Positions 42,145-50,645 of a stretch of DNA of 64,000 bases are shown one piece after another. The translations under genes were made by a program, and so were the position numbers. The notes beneath the pieces are model-generated. The model did not search any database. It was not told where the DNA came from and saw only the letters and a list, made by a program, of their open reading frames with translations. The DNA is taken from contig CAZUHP010000012.1 of assembly GCA_964620595.1 (NCBI GenBank), positions 11,221-75,220 on the forward strand. Direction: 5' to 3'. Each line of letters begins with the position of its first letter. Positions within the stretch are counted from its first letter, which is position 1. The stretch comes from Desulfocarbo sp964620595 (GTDB taxonomy: Bacteria > Desulfobacterota > Desulfarculia > Desulfarculales > Desulfarculaceae).

Positions 42145-43427
42145 GCCGCATTCTGCTCAAGGGCGGCCGGCTGCTCTGCCCGGCCACCGGCCGGGACCAG
42201 ACCGGCGATCTTTTGATAGAAGGCGATACCATCGCCCGGCTGGGCGGGGATATCCAGGCCGGCGAGGCCCAGGTGATCGACTGCGCCGGCCTGGTGGTGG
42301 CGCCGGGGCTCATCGACCTGCACGTGCACCTGCGCCAGCCCGGCCACGAGTACAAGGAGACCATCGCCTCAGGCACCGCCGCGGCTGCGGCCGGCGGCTT
42401 CACCGCGGTGTGCTGCATGCCCAACACCAGCCCGGTGAACGACAGCCGGGCGGTGACCGAGTTCATCCTGGACACCGCCGCCCGCGAGGCCAAGACCCGG
42501 GTGTACCCGGTGGGGGCCATCACCATGGGCCTGGCCGGCGAGGCGCTGACCGAAATGGCCGAGCTCAAGGAGGCGGGCTGCGTGGCGGTGAGCGACGACG
42601 GCCGGCCGGTGGCCGACAGCCGGCTCATGCGCCGGGCCCTGGAATACGCGGCCACCTTCGACCTGGCCGTGGTCTGCCACAGCGAGGACCTGCGCCTCTC
42701 CGCCGGCGGCCACATGCACGAGGGCCCCACCGCCACCCGCCTGGGCCTGGCCGGCATCCCGGCCCTGGCCGAGGTCCTGGCCGTGGAGCGCGATCTGGCC
42801 CTGGCCGAGCTCACCGGGGCCAAGGTGCATATCGCCCACGTCTCCTGCGCGGGCAGCGTGGAGGCCGTCCAGCGCGCCAAGGAGCGGGGCGTGGCCTGCA
42901 CCGCCGAGACCGCGCCCCACTACCTGGCCCTGGTGGACCAGGACGTGGGCGAGTATGACACCCACCGCAAGATGAACCCGCCCCTGCGCTCCGCCGCCGA
43001 CCGGGAGGCGGTGCGCCAGGGTCTGGCCCAAGGCGTCATCGACCTGGTGGCCACGGACCACGCCCCCCACTCGGTGCTGGAAAAAGAGGTGGAGTTCGAC
43101 CGGGCCGCCTTTGGCGTGGTGGGACTGGAGACTGCCCTGGGGGTGATGCTAAAGTTGGTGGAGGAGGGTGTGTTGGACCTGGCCGGCCTGGTCCAGCGCA
43201 TGAGCGCCGCCCCGGCCCAGGCCCTGGGCCTGCCGGGCGGCTGCCTGAAGGAGGGGGGAGTGGCCGACGTCACGGTGATCGACCCCCAACGCCCCTGGAA
43301 GGTGGACCCGGAGCGTTTCCGCTCGCTCTCGCGCAACACCCCCTTTGCCGGCTGGGAGCTGCCCGGCCGGTGCGTAGTGACCATATGCCAAGGACGCATC
43401 ACCCACCACCTGGAGAAAGACGCCTGA
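42141..43427 (+). CDS. pyrC: Dihydroorotase
   Basis: 428 residues, class I. The metal-binding HxH is in GLIDLHVHLRQPG (His61, His63). HVSCAG and the catalytic Asp in LVATDHAPH (near 304) are present, so it is an active zinc enzyme, not the pseudo-dihydroorotase partner. It cyclises carbamoyl aspartate. It overlaps pyrB upstream and the pilin-like gene downstream. Confidence 0.96.
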   Translation: MSRILLKGGRLLCPATGRDQTGDLLIEGDTIARLGGDIQAGEAQVIDCAGLVVAPGLIDLHVHLRQPGHEYKETIASGTAAAAAGGFTAVCCMPNTSPVNDSRAVTEFILDTAAREAKTRVYPVGAITMGLAGEALTEMAELKEAGCVAVSDDGRPVADSRLMRRALEYAATFDLAVVCHSEDLRLSAGGHMHEGPTATRLGLAGIPALAEVLAVERDLALAELTGAKVHIAHVSCAGSVEAVQRAKERGVACTAETAPHYLALVDQDVGEYDTHRKMNPPLRSAADREAVRQGLAQGVIDLVATDHAPHSVLEKEVEFDRAAFGVVGLETALGVMLKLVEEGVLDLAGLVQRMSAAPAQALGLPGGCLKEGGVADVTVIDPQRPWKVDPERFRSLSRNTPFAGWELPGRCVVTICQGRITHHLEKDA

Positions 43428-43789
43428 TGCCAGACCGTGAGCGCGGTTCCTACACCATGGAGGCCCTGGCCCTGGTGGCTGCCCTGTGCCTGGTGGCCAT
43501 CTTCGTGTTCTCCCACTTCCAGCGCCAGGCCGACGCCCGCGACGGCCAGGCCCGCCGCTTTGCCCAGACCCTGAAGCCCGCGGTGGAGGCGTTCTTCCAG
43601 GCCCAGCCCCAGGGCGAACTGACCCCCCAGGCCCTGGCGGACCAGGGCGTGAGCGTGCCCTCCCCCTTGCAGGTGGAGGTGCCCCTGGATCACCGCCGGG
43701 CCGGCGACTGGCAGGTGCGGGTGTGGCACCCCCAGGGCCGCAAGCTCTACCTGGCCAGCGCCCAGGGTGTGAGCGAAACCTTCCGATGA
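43427..43789 (+). CDS. Small pseudopilin-like membrane protein
   Basis: 120 residues; ATG 43427 overlaps the pyrC stop (TGATG). The N-terminus ERGSYTMEALALVAALCLVA looks like a type IV prepilin: charged leader, Gly cleavage site, Glu at +5 and a hydrophobic helix. The remaining 85 residues are soluble and soon end. No known pseudopilin family is recognised. Presence in a pyrimidine operon is odd; it may be processed by the Tad or another prepilin peptidase. Confidence 0.6.
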   Translation: MPDRERGSYTMEALALVAALCLVAIFVFSHFQRQADARDGQARRFAQTLKPAVEAFFQAQPQGELTPQALADQGVSVPSPLQVEVPLDHRRAGDWQVRVWHPQGRKLYLASAQGVSETFR

Positions 43790-43802
43790 TCCCCTTCGCC
43801 GC

Positions 43803-43825
43803 GCCGCCGGCCACGAACCGGCGGC
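43803..43825 (+). other. Perfect 8-bp hairpin between pilin-like and KptA-like genes
   Basis: GCCGCCGG (43803-43810) and CCGGCGGC (43818-43825), loop 7 nt, no T-run. Probably an mRNA stability element; partial termination is possible. Confidence 0.35.
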
Positions 43826-43835
43826 CAGACTGAGC

Positions 43836-44606
43836 ATGTCCCGCCGCCAGGACCACAAGGAAACCGCCCTGGTCAAGATGCTGGCCTACGTCCTGGGCGT
43901 GGCCCCGGCCGAGTTCGGCCTGGTGCCGGACCAGGAGGGCTGGGTGCCGGTCAAGGAGCTGATCAAGGCCCTGCACGAGGAGGAGGGCTGGCGCGGGGTG
44001 CGCGAGTCCATGCTCAAGGACGCGGCCATCCGCCTGGCGCCCGGGGAGCTGGAGATGGTGGAGCGGCGCATGCGCTGCCGCACCCGCAAGCCGCCCCGCC
44101 CCCGGCCCGGGGTGGAGCCGCCGCCCCACCTCTACATCGGCCTGCGCCGCCGGGCCTGGCCGGCGCTCAAAAACCGCGGCCTGGAGGCCAACCAGGCCGG
44201 GCCGGTGGTGCTCAGCCCGGACAAGGACTTTGCCCTGCGCCTGGGCCGCCGCCGCGACCCGGAGCCGGTCCTGGTCACGGTGCAGGCCCACCAGGCCATG
44301 GACGAGGGGGTGGTGTTCAGCCTCTTGGGGGAGCAGCTGTACCTGGCCGACTGGATACCCCCCGCCTGCCTCATGGGCCCGCCCCTGCCCGCGCGGCCAC
44401 CCGCCAAGAAGCCGGCCAAGCCCGCCCCCTCCGCGCCCTCCGCCCCTCACGCCCCCCCGGGACCGCCCCCGCCCGAGGCCATGCCCGGCTCCTTCCTCGT
44501 GCAGGCGGAAGACGTGGAAAAGCCCTACAAGCGCAAGGGCATCGAGAAGCGAGTCAAGTGGAAGGACGAGCGCCGCAAGGGCCGCCGCCGCAAGGGAAAA
44601 GGCTAG
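43836..44606 (+). CDS. KptA/Tpt1-like RNA 2'-phosphotransferase homologue, probably degenerate
   Basis: 256 residues. The N-terminal KptA winged helix is recognisable (FGLVPDQEGWVPVKELIKAL), as is the ADP-ribosyltransferase-like part (HLYIGLRRRAWPALKNRGL, VVLSPDKDFAL, LADWIPPACL). The catalytic Arg-His after the first helix is replaced (YVLGV instead of YVLRH) and the LYHGT histidine is Ile, so the classic 2'-phosphate removal is doubtful. A Pro/Ala linker and a strongly basic tail (ERRKGRRRKGKG) follow, suggesting RNA binding. Probably cotranscribed with pyrBC. Confidence 0.65.
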   Translation: MSRRQDHKETALVKMLAYVLGVAPAEFGLVPDQEGWVPVKELIKALHEEEGWRGVRESMLKDAAIRLAPGELEMVERRMRCRTRKPPRPRPGVEPPPHLYIGLRRRAWPALKNRGLEANQAGPVVLSPDKDFALRLGRRRDPEPVLVTVQAHQAMDEGVVFSLLGEQLYLADWIPPACLMGPPLPARPPAKKPAKPAPSAPSAPHAPPGPPPPEAMPGSFLVQAEDVEKPYKRKGIEKRVKWKDERRKGRRRKGKG

Positions 44607-44640
44607 CCGCCCCCCCCGCCCCCCCGCCCCCCCCCCGGCC
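44607..44640 (-). repeat. C/G homopolymer-rich tract between convergent genes
   Basis: Runs of seven to ten C broken by single G on the plus strand, immediately after the KptA-like stop. It resembles a collapsed form of the G-rich tandem repeat without the GAC spacer. Confidence 0.6.
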
Positions 44641-44651
44641 CAGTGCCTCTG

Positions 44652-45419
44652 TTACCAGCCCCCGGTTCCCTTGCCGAGCCCGTCGTTCTCTTTGGCGGGC
44701 GCATCACCCACGTCCCGGCCCTGTGAGGCCCGGCGGTGGCCCAGGCTGAGCCCCACCAGCCAGGCCACCAGCACCGTGAGGTAGAGCTGGCCGGTCACCG
44801 CCTCCACCGCGGCCAGCATGCGGGCAAAGGGCGCCACCGGCGCCAGGTCGCCGTAGCCCAGGGTGGTGATGGTCACCAGGGAGAAATAAACCATGTCCTG
44901 CCTGGTGTCGGCCAGGGTGGACCTGCTTTGGGCAAAGGCCTGGGGGTCCACATGGGACACCAGGGAATAGACCATGGCCCAGACCAGGGCCAAGAGGAGA
45001 TAGGCACTGGTGGCGGCGAACACCGAGTTGGTGGTCACCCGCCGGGTCTGGAACACACGGCGCAGCAACAGCACCGTGCAACCCACCAGGAAAACCAGGG
45101 AGGAGATGTCGTTGAGCACGTTCAGCCAGGCCTGGGCGCGCAGGCCGCCCAGGGCATAGGCGACCGCGTCCAGGCCGGTGCTGACCACCCACAGGCCGAA
45201 CAGCATGGCCAAATAGAGCCGCCGGTAGCCGGCCGCGGACAGGCCCACCCCCAGCACCACGGCAAAGCTCAGTTCCACCAGGACCAGCTTGGCCAGGCGG
45301 CCGGAGGCCAGGGGCGTGTAGACCAGGATGAGCAGCAGGGCCAGGGTGAGGAACAGGAATGTCCGCTCCTCCACCCAGCGGCGGCAACGGCCGAACCGGG
45401 ATCCGTTCCGGTGGGTCAT
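44652..45419 (-). CDS. Potassium-channel family membrane protein
   Basis: 255 residues with about six hydrophobic segments. The pore loop carries the selectivity filter TITTLGYGDLAP, followed by the last membrane helix. There is no RCK/TrkA domain, so it is a simple ion-channel-family protein. ATG 45419 has AAGG upstream; ATG 45428 is a possible longer start. Convergent with the KptA-like gene, 50 nt after recG. Confidence 0.9.
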   Translation of the reverse strand: MTHRNGSRFGRCRRWVEERTFLFLTLALLLILVYTPLASGRLAKLVLVELSFAVVLGVGLSAAGYRRLYLAMLFGLWVVSTGLDAVAYALGGLRAQAWLNVLNDISSLVFLVGCTVLLLRRVFQTRRVTTNSVFAATSAYLLLALVWAMVYSLVSHVDPQAFAQSRSTLADTRQDMVYFSLVTITTLGYGDLAPVAPFARMLAAVEAVTGQLYLTVLVAWLVGLSLGHRRASQGRDVGDAPAKENDGLGKGTGGW

Positions 45420-45469
45420 GGGGACCATCCTTATCAGGCAGGCCGGATCATTATAGCACCCCGGCCCGC

Positions 45470-47659
45470 TTATCCCGCCTCCACCAGGCCCAGGCGCCGG
45501 CCCCAGCGCCGCACCGCCTCGGCCTTTAGGGCGGCGTGGGCCGGCTGGCTCAGCTCGGGGTCCTGGGCCAAGAGGGCCGCAATGGCCTGCCGCAAGGGCG
45601 GCACCAGCTCCGCGTCCAGGGACCAGCGCGCCACCTTGAAGGGCGGCAGCCCGCTCTGCCTGGCGCCCAGGGCCTCGCCCGGGCCCCGCAGGTGCAGGTC
45701 CGCCTCGGCCACCTGGCGGCCGTCAGAAGTGGCGCAGAGCGCCCGCAGCCGCTCCAGACCCAGCTCGCCGGGGTTGGGCCCGGCCACCAGCAGGCATTGG
45801 CCCGGCTTCTGGCCGCGTCCCACCCGGCCCCGGAGCTGGTGGAGCTGGCTCAGGCCGAAACGCTCCGCGGCCAGCACCACCATGAGGGTGGCCGCGGGCA
45901 CGTCCACCCCCACCTCCACCACGGTGGTGGCGCAGAGCACCTGGGTACGGCCGGACTTGAAGGCGGCCAGGGCCTCCTCCTGCTGGTCCGCGCCCATGCG
46001 CCCGTGCAGGAGCCCCACCCGGTAGTCGGGGAAATAGGCGGACAAGTTGCGGTGGGTGGTCACCACGTCCTGGGCCTCCACCACCTCCGAGGCCTCCACC
46101 AGGGGGCAGATCACGTACACCTGCTCGCCCCGGGCCAGGGCCCGGGCCATGGCCTCCACTGCTTCCCGCCGCTGTTCATAGGCCACCAGGCGGGTGGCCA
46201 CCGGCGGCCGGTCATGGGGCCGCTCGGGCAGGTCGGATATCTCCAGGTGCCCGGCCAGGGCCAGGGCCAGGGTGCGGGGGATGGGCGTGGCCGAGAGCAC
46301 CAAGAGGTGCGGCTCCCGGCCCTTGGCCGCCAGCCTGAGCCGCTGGTGCACCCCGAAGCGGTGCTGCTCGTCGATGATGACCAGGCCCAGGTCCTTGAAC
46401 TCGGCCCCGCTGGAGATGAGGGCATGGGTGCCCACCACCAGGTCCGCCCCGCCGGCCATGGCCTGGCGGGCCGCCTGGCGCTGGGCCCCGTTCTGGCTGC
46501 CCGTGGCCAGGGCCACCTGGAGCCCCAGGGGGGCCAGCAGGCGGGAGAGGGTGGCCTGGTGCTGGCGGGCCAGCACCTCGGTGGGCGCCATGAGCGCGGC
46601 CTGCACCCCGGCCCCGGCCGCCAGCACCGCCGCGGCCGCGGCCACCACGGTCTTGCCCGTGCCCACATCCCCCATCAGGAGCCGGCCCATGGGCCGCGGC
46701 CGGGCCAGGTCCGCCTGGATCTGGGCCAGGGCGCGCTTCTGGCCCGGAGTCAGCTCAAAGGGCAGGCTCTCCAGGAAACGCCCCAACAGGCCGTCCTGGT
46801 CCTCGAGGGCCCGGGCGGGCCACGCCTCGCGCTGGCGGCGCTTCAGGGCCAGGCCCAACTCGAAGTAGAAAAGCTCGTTCACCGCCAGGGCCCGGCGCCA
46901 GGGCGCGCGGTCCGGGTCCAGGTCCGCCTCGCTGGAGCGGGGGGAGGGCTGATGGGCCTGGGCCAGGGCCTGGCCCGCGGACAGGGGGTACAGCTCCGGG
47001 GGAAGCCGGCCATGGAGGGGGTCTGGTATGCGGCCGGCGGTGCGGCTCACCAGCTCGGCCATGAAGCGGCGCACACTACCCGGCCGCACCCCCTCCAGGC
47101 CGGGGTACACCGGCGCGATGAGCCCCACCCCCCGGTGGCCGGGTCCCACCTCGGCGGCCGGGTACAGCTCGGGATGGGCCATCTGCAGGCCGCCCCCTTT
47201 GGCGCCCCCCTTCACGCCCCCCTTCACGCCCCCCTTGGCGCCCCCCGTACCGCCCCCCTTGGGGTGGGTGGGCTCGCCCACCAGAAAGACCTCCTGGCCC
47301 TTGGCGAATCCCTGCAAGCGGGCCCGGTTGAAGCGGAACCAAAGGCAGGTGAGCCGGCCGGATTCATCGCCCACCACCATGCGCCACACCTTGCCCCGCC
47401 TGCCCCACAGGCCGGTGGAGAGAATCTCGCCCCGCACCACGGCCAGCTCGCCGGGAACCAGTTGGGCAATGGGCCGGGGCCGGCGGCGGTCCTCGTAGCG
47501 AAGGGGAAGGAAGAACAGGGCGTCGCCCCAGGTACGCAACCCCTTGGCCGCCAGGGCCTGGGCCGTGGCCGGGCCCACGCCGGGCAGTTTACTCAGCGAA
47601 CTGGCCAGCTCGGGCAGGTCAAAGGGCGTAGGGGTGCGCAACAAGGGCTCTCTCCGCAT
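45470..47659 (-). CDS. recG: ATP-dependent DNA helicase RecG with glycine-rich insert
   Basis: 729 residues from ATG 47659 (TTG 47680 possible). Wedge/OB domain, then the helicase with GDVGTGKT, IIDEQHRFG, LVLSATPIPRTL and QLRGRVGRGQ. RecG reverses stalled forks and branch-migrates junctions. In the wedge domain, between GEPTHPK and GLQMAHPELYP, lie GGVK-type repeats encoded by the G-rich tandem repeat. Related RecGs have only a short hairpin there. The wedge contacts the fork, so the insert could be disruptive or a tolerated loop. Confidence 0.95.
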   Translation of the reverse strand: MRREPLLRTPTPFDLPELASSLSKLPGVGPATAQALAAKGLRTWGDALFFLPLRYEDRRRPRPIAQLVPGELAVVRGEILSTGLWGRRGKVWRMVVGDESGRLTCLWFRFNRARLQGFAKGQEVFLVGEPTHPKGGGTGGAKGGVKGGVKGGAKGGGLQMAHPELYPAAEVGPGHRGVGLIAPVYPGLEGVRPGSVRRFMAELVSRTAGRIPDPLHGRLPPELYPLSAGQALAQAHQPSPRSSEADLDPDRAPWRRALAVNELFYFELGLALKRRQREAWPARALEDQDGLLGRFLESLPFELTPGQKRALAQIQADLARPRPMGRLLMGDVGTGKTVVAAAAAVLAAGAGVQAALMAPTEVLARQHQATLSRLLAPLGLQVALATGSQNGAQRQAARQAMAGGADLVVGTHALISSGAEFKDLGLVIIDEQHRFGVHQRLRLAAKGREPHLLVLSATPIPRTLALALAGHLEISDLPERPHDRPPVATRLVAYEQRREAVEAMARALARGEQVYVICPLVEASEVVEAQDVVTTHRNLSAYFPDYRVGLLHGRMGADQQEEALAAFKSGRTQVLCATTVVEVGVDVPAATLMVVLAAERFGLSQLHQLRGRVGRGQKPGQCLLVAGPNPGELGLERLRALCATSDGRQVAEADLHLRGPGEALGARQSGLPPFKVARWSLDAELVPPLRQAIAALLAQDPELSQPAHAALKAEAVRRWGRRLGLVEAG
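47191..47261 (-). repeat. G-rich tandem repeat, in-frame copy inside recG
   Basis: On the coding strand, 12-nt units GGGGGGCGTGAA and variants (Gly-Gly-Val-Lys, Gly-Gly-Ala-Lys) repeat about five times. The period keeps the frame, and the G-rich strand is the mRNA strand. Confidence 0.9.
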
Positions 47660-47740
47660 GTTCTGGGACGAAGGCTCCAAAAGCTTACCACGGGGAACGG
47701 CAGCCGGAAAAACCCCTTTGCCGACAGGGGCCGGGGCTGC

Positions 47741-47769
47741 TTTCCCAGGGCTGGCTTTTCTGCTAGAGT
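47741..47769 (+). promoter_or_regulatory. Possible purM promoter
   Basis: Extended -10 TGCTAGAGT (47761-47769) with TTTCCC 17 bp upstream, 42 nt before purM. The -35 is poor. Confidence 0.35.
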
Positions 47770-47810
47770 ATGCCGTGGATCAGGCCCAACTCCCCGGAGG
47801 TGAATGGTAA

Positions 47811-48854
47811 ATGGCACCAGACGACCGCTACCGCGACGCGGGGGTGGACATAGAAAAAGGCAACCGCTTCGTGGAGATGATCAAGTCGGTGGTCCAATCC
47901 ACCCACAACTCCTCGGTCCTGAACAACATCGGCGGGTTCTCCGGCCTGGTGTCGCTGAACACCGAGCGCTACGCCCAGCCGGTGCTGGTCTCCTCCACCG
48001 ACGGGGTGGGCACCAAGCTGAAGATCGCCTTCATGATGGACAAGCACGACACCGTGGGCATCGACCTGGTGGCCATGTGCGTGAACGACATCGTGGTGAC
48101 CGGGGCCAAGCCCTTGTTCATGCTGGACTACCTGGCCACGGGCGTGCTGCGGCTGGAAACGGCCGCCGACATCGTGAAGGGCGTGGCCGAGGGCTGCCGC
48201 CAGGCCCGCTGCGCCTTGATCGGCGGCGAAACCGCGGAGATGCCCGGCTTCTATCCCCCGGGAGAGTACGACCTGGCCGGGTTCGCGGTGGGGGTGGTGG
48301 ACAAGGACGAGATCATCGACGGCTCCCGGGTGGCGGTGGGCAGCGCCCTCATCGGCCTGGCCTCCAGCGGGCTGCACTCCAACGGCTACTCCTTGGCCCG
48401 GCGCATCGTGTTCGAGGAGATGAAGCTCGAGGTGGACTCCACGGTGTCCGACCTGCCCCGCAGCGTGGGCGAGGAACTCCTGGAGCCCACCACCATCTAC
48501 GTGGAGGCGGTCTTGAACCTGCGCCGCGATTTCTACCTGGACGCCATGGCCCACATCACCGGCGGCGGCATCCTGGAGAACCTGCCCCGGGTGCTGCCCG
48601 AGTCCTGCCGGGCGGTGATCCGGCGCGGGTCCTGGGACATACCGCCGGTGTTCCCCTTCTTGCAAAAGGCGGGCAAGCTGAGCGAACGGGAGATGCTGCG
48701 CACCTTCAACTCCGGCCTGGGCATGGTGCTGGTGGTCCCCGCCGACCAGGCCGACGGCGTGAAGGAGCGCCTTTTGGCGATGAACCAGCCGGCCTGGATC
48801 ATAGGCGAGGTGAGCGCGCGCAAGCCGGGAGAACCGGCGGTGGAGATGGTCTAG
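47811..48854 (+). CDS. purM: Phosphoribosylformylglycinamidine cyclo-ligase
   Basis: 347 residues, full length. The PurM-family motifs YRDAGVDIEKGN, STDGVGTKLKIA, GGETAEMPGFY and SSGLHSNGYSL are all clear. It makes aminoimidazole ribonucleotide with ATP. GGAGGTGAATGGTAA precedes the ATG. It is transcribed away from recG; downstream genes share the strand. Confidence 0.97.
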   Translation: MAPDDRYRDAGVDIEKGNRFVEMIKSVVQSTHNSSVLNNIGGFSGLVSLNTERYAQPVLVSSTDGVGTKLKIAFMMDKHDTVGIDLVAMCVNDIVVTGAKPLFMLDYLATGVLRLETAADIVKGVAEGCRQARCALIGGETAEMPGFYPPGEYDLAGFAVGVVDKDEIIDGSRVAVGSALIGLASSGLHSNGYSLARRIVFEEMKLEVDSTVSDLPRSVGEELLEPTTIYVEAVLNLRRDFYLDAMAHITGGGILENLPRVLPESCRAVIRRGSWDIPPVFPFLQKAGKLSEREMLRTFNSGLGMVLVVPADQADGVKERLLAMNQPAWIIGEVSARKPGEPAVEMV

Positions 48855-48892
48855 GGTTTACAGGATAAGGACCTGCCCGGGCGAGGAGGACG

Positions 48893-49411
48893 ATGATTCT
48901 GGTGTCAGCCTGTCTCATGGGCCAGTGCACGCGCTACGACGGCGGCCACTGCCTGTCGGCCACCCTGTGGGTGCACCTGCAGACCCGGCCCTATATCGCC
49001 CTGTGCCCCGAGCTCCTGGGCGGCCTGAGCGTGCCCCGGCCGCCGGCCCGCTTCATCGGGGCCACCCCCGGCCGCGAGGGGGCGGAGGTGCTGGCCGGAC
49101 AGGCCCACATCATGGCCCAGGACGGCAGGGAGGTCACCGAGGCCTTCATCCGGGGGGCCCGCCGGGTGTTGTCCGTGGCCCAGGCGGCCGGCGTGACCCA
49201 GGCGCTGCTCAAGGACCGCTCGCCCTCCTGCGCCTGGGACCCGGCCGGCCAGAACCCCCAGGGCGGACCGGGCCAGGGGGTACTGGCCGCCCTCCTGCAT
49301 GCCGAGGGCATCGAGGTGGTGGAGGTGCGCGCCGAGGGCACCTGCCAGCCCGGCCCCTTGGCCTCCTCCCACTCGCCCTCCCCTTCTGTACGGGCCGGCG
49401 GCCACAAGTAG
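48893..49411 (+). CDS. DUF523 family protein
   Basis: 172 residues. The typical DUF523 N-terminus is ILVSACLMGQCTRYDG with two Cys, then ALCPELLGGLSVPRPPA and LLKDRSPSCAW. Family function is not known; the conserved cysteines suggest metal binding. The C-terminal 20 residues are non-conserved. GAGGAGG precedes the start; ispG begins two bases after the stop. Confidence 0.85.
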   Translation: MILVSACLMGQCTRYDGGHCLSATLWVHLQTRPYIALCPELLGGLSVPRPPARFIGATPGREGAEVLAGQAHIMAQDGREVTEAFIRGARRVLSVAQAAGVTQALLKDRSPSCAWDPAGQNPQGGPGQGVLAALLHAEGIEVVEVRAEGTCQPGPLASSHSPSPSVRAGGHK

Positions 49412-49412
49412 C

Positions 49413-50492
49413 ATGCTCCCAGCCCGCTCCCATACCCGCCGCATCCACCTGGGTCCGGTGCCCATCGGCGGGGGAGCGCCGGTGGCGGTGCAGTCCATGA
49501 CCAGCACCGACACCCGCGACGCGGACGCCACCCTGGCCCAGATAGAGCGCCTGGCCGCGGCGGGCTGCGAGGTGGTGCGCTGCGCCATACCGGACCAGGA
49601 GGCGGCCCGGGCCCTGGACACCATCTGCGCTCGGAGCCCGCTGCCGGTGGTGGCCGACATCCACTTCGATCCGCGGCTGGCGGTGGCCGCGGTGGAGCAC
49701 GGCGCCGCGGGCCTGCGCATCAACCCGGGGAACATCGGGGGCCAGTCCGCGGTGCAGTTGGTGCTGGACGCGGCCAAGGCCCACGGCGCGCCCATCCGGG
49801 TGGGCGCCAACTCGGGCTCCGTGCCCAAGGACCTCCTGGCCAAGCACGGAGGGCCCACCCCGGCGGCCCTGGTGGAGGCGGCGCTCCGGCACGTGGCGCT
49901 CCTGGAGGCCCGCGGGTTCCAGGACATCAAGGTGAGCCTCAAGTCCTCATCCGTGCTGGACACCATCGCCGCCTACCGGCTCTTCGCCCAACAGAGCGAC
50001 CTGCCCACCCACTTGGGCGTCACCGAGGCGGGCGGGCTCCTGGCCGGCACCGTGAAGAGCGCCCTGGGCATCGGCGTGCTGCTCCTGGAGGGCATCGGCG
50101 ACACCCTGCGGGTGAGCCTCACCGCCGACCCGGTGCGCGAGGTGGAGGTGGCCTGGCACCTCTTGCGGGCCTGCGGCCTGCGCCGGCGGGGGGTGGAGAT
50201 CATCTCCTGCCCCACCTGCGGCCGCACCGAGATCGACCTCATCGGCCTGCTGGAGACGGCGGAAAGGGAGCTGGCCTTCATCAAGACCCCGCTCACCGTG
50301 GCCATCATGGGCTGCGTGGTCAACGGACCGGGCGAGGCAGCCCATGCCGACGTGGGCATTGCCGGCGGCCGGGGCCAGGGAGTAATCTTTGCCAAGGGCG
50401 AGGTGTTGCGAAAGGTGCCCGAGCAGGAGTTGCTCGAGGCGCTCATGACGGAAGTGAGGAAATTGGAGGAAGCCCCGGAGGGAGACGTCTGA
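49413..50492 (+). CDS. ispG: 4-hydroxy-3-methylbut-2-en-1-yl diphosphate synthase
   Basis: 359 residues, the two-domain bacterial form. A TIM-barrel begins with VAVQSMTSTDTRDADATL; the [4Fe-4S] ligands are Cys in SCPTCGRTEIDL and MGCVVNGPGEA. It catalyses the penultimate step of the MEP isoprenoid pathway. The ATG at 49413 follows the DUF523 stop by one base, so expression is coupled. Confidence 0.95.
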   Translation: MLPARSHTRRIHLGPVPIGGGAPVAVQSMTSTDTRDADATLAQIERLAAAGCEVVRCAIPDQEAARALDTICARSPLPVVADIHFDPRLAVAAVEHGAAGLRINPGNIGGQSAVQLVLDAAKAHGAPIRVGANSGSVPKDLLAKHGGPTPAALVEAALRHVALLEARGFQDIKVSLKSSSVLDTIAAYRLFAQQSDLPTHLGVTEAGGLLAGTVKSALGIGVLLLEGIGDTLRVSLTADPVREVEVAWHLLRACGLRRRGVEIISCPTCGRTEIDLIGLLETAERELAFIKTPLTVAIMGCVVNGPGEAAHADVGIAGGRGQGVIFAKGEVLRKVPEQELLEALMTEVRKLEEAPEGDV

Positions 50493-50645
50493 CAGGGAAC
50501 TCACCCCGCGCCGGCCGGGCGGATGCCGCGCCGGCCAGGGCGCACCCCCTTCCCAGGGAACGGAAGCCGGGAGGGACCGACTCCGACCTCCCCGCCTCCC
50601 GACCTGCGGCAATCTTGAACCCAAAGCCAAACCAAAAAGGTCATC

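Noticed and set aside
50493..50645. T-box or other riboswitch before proS
   Set aside because: No T-box core, specifier loop or T-run terminator; only a short GC direct repeat.
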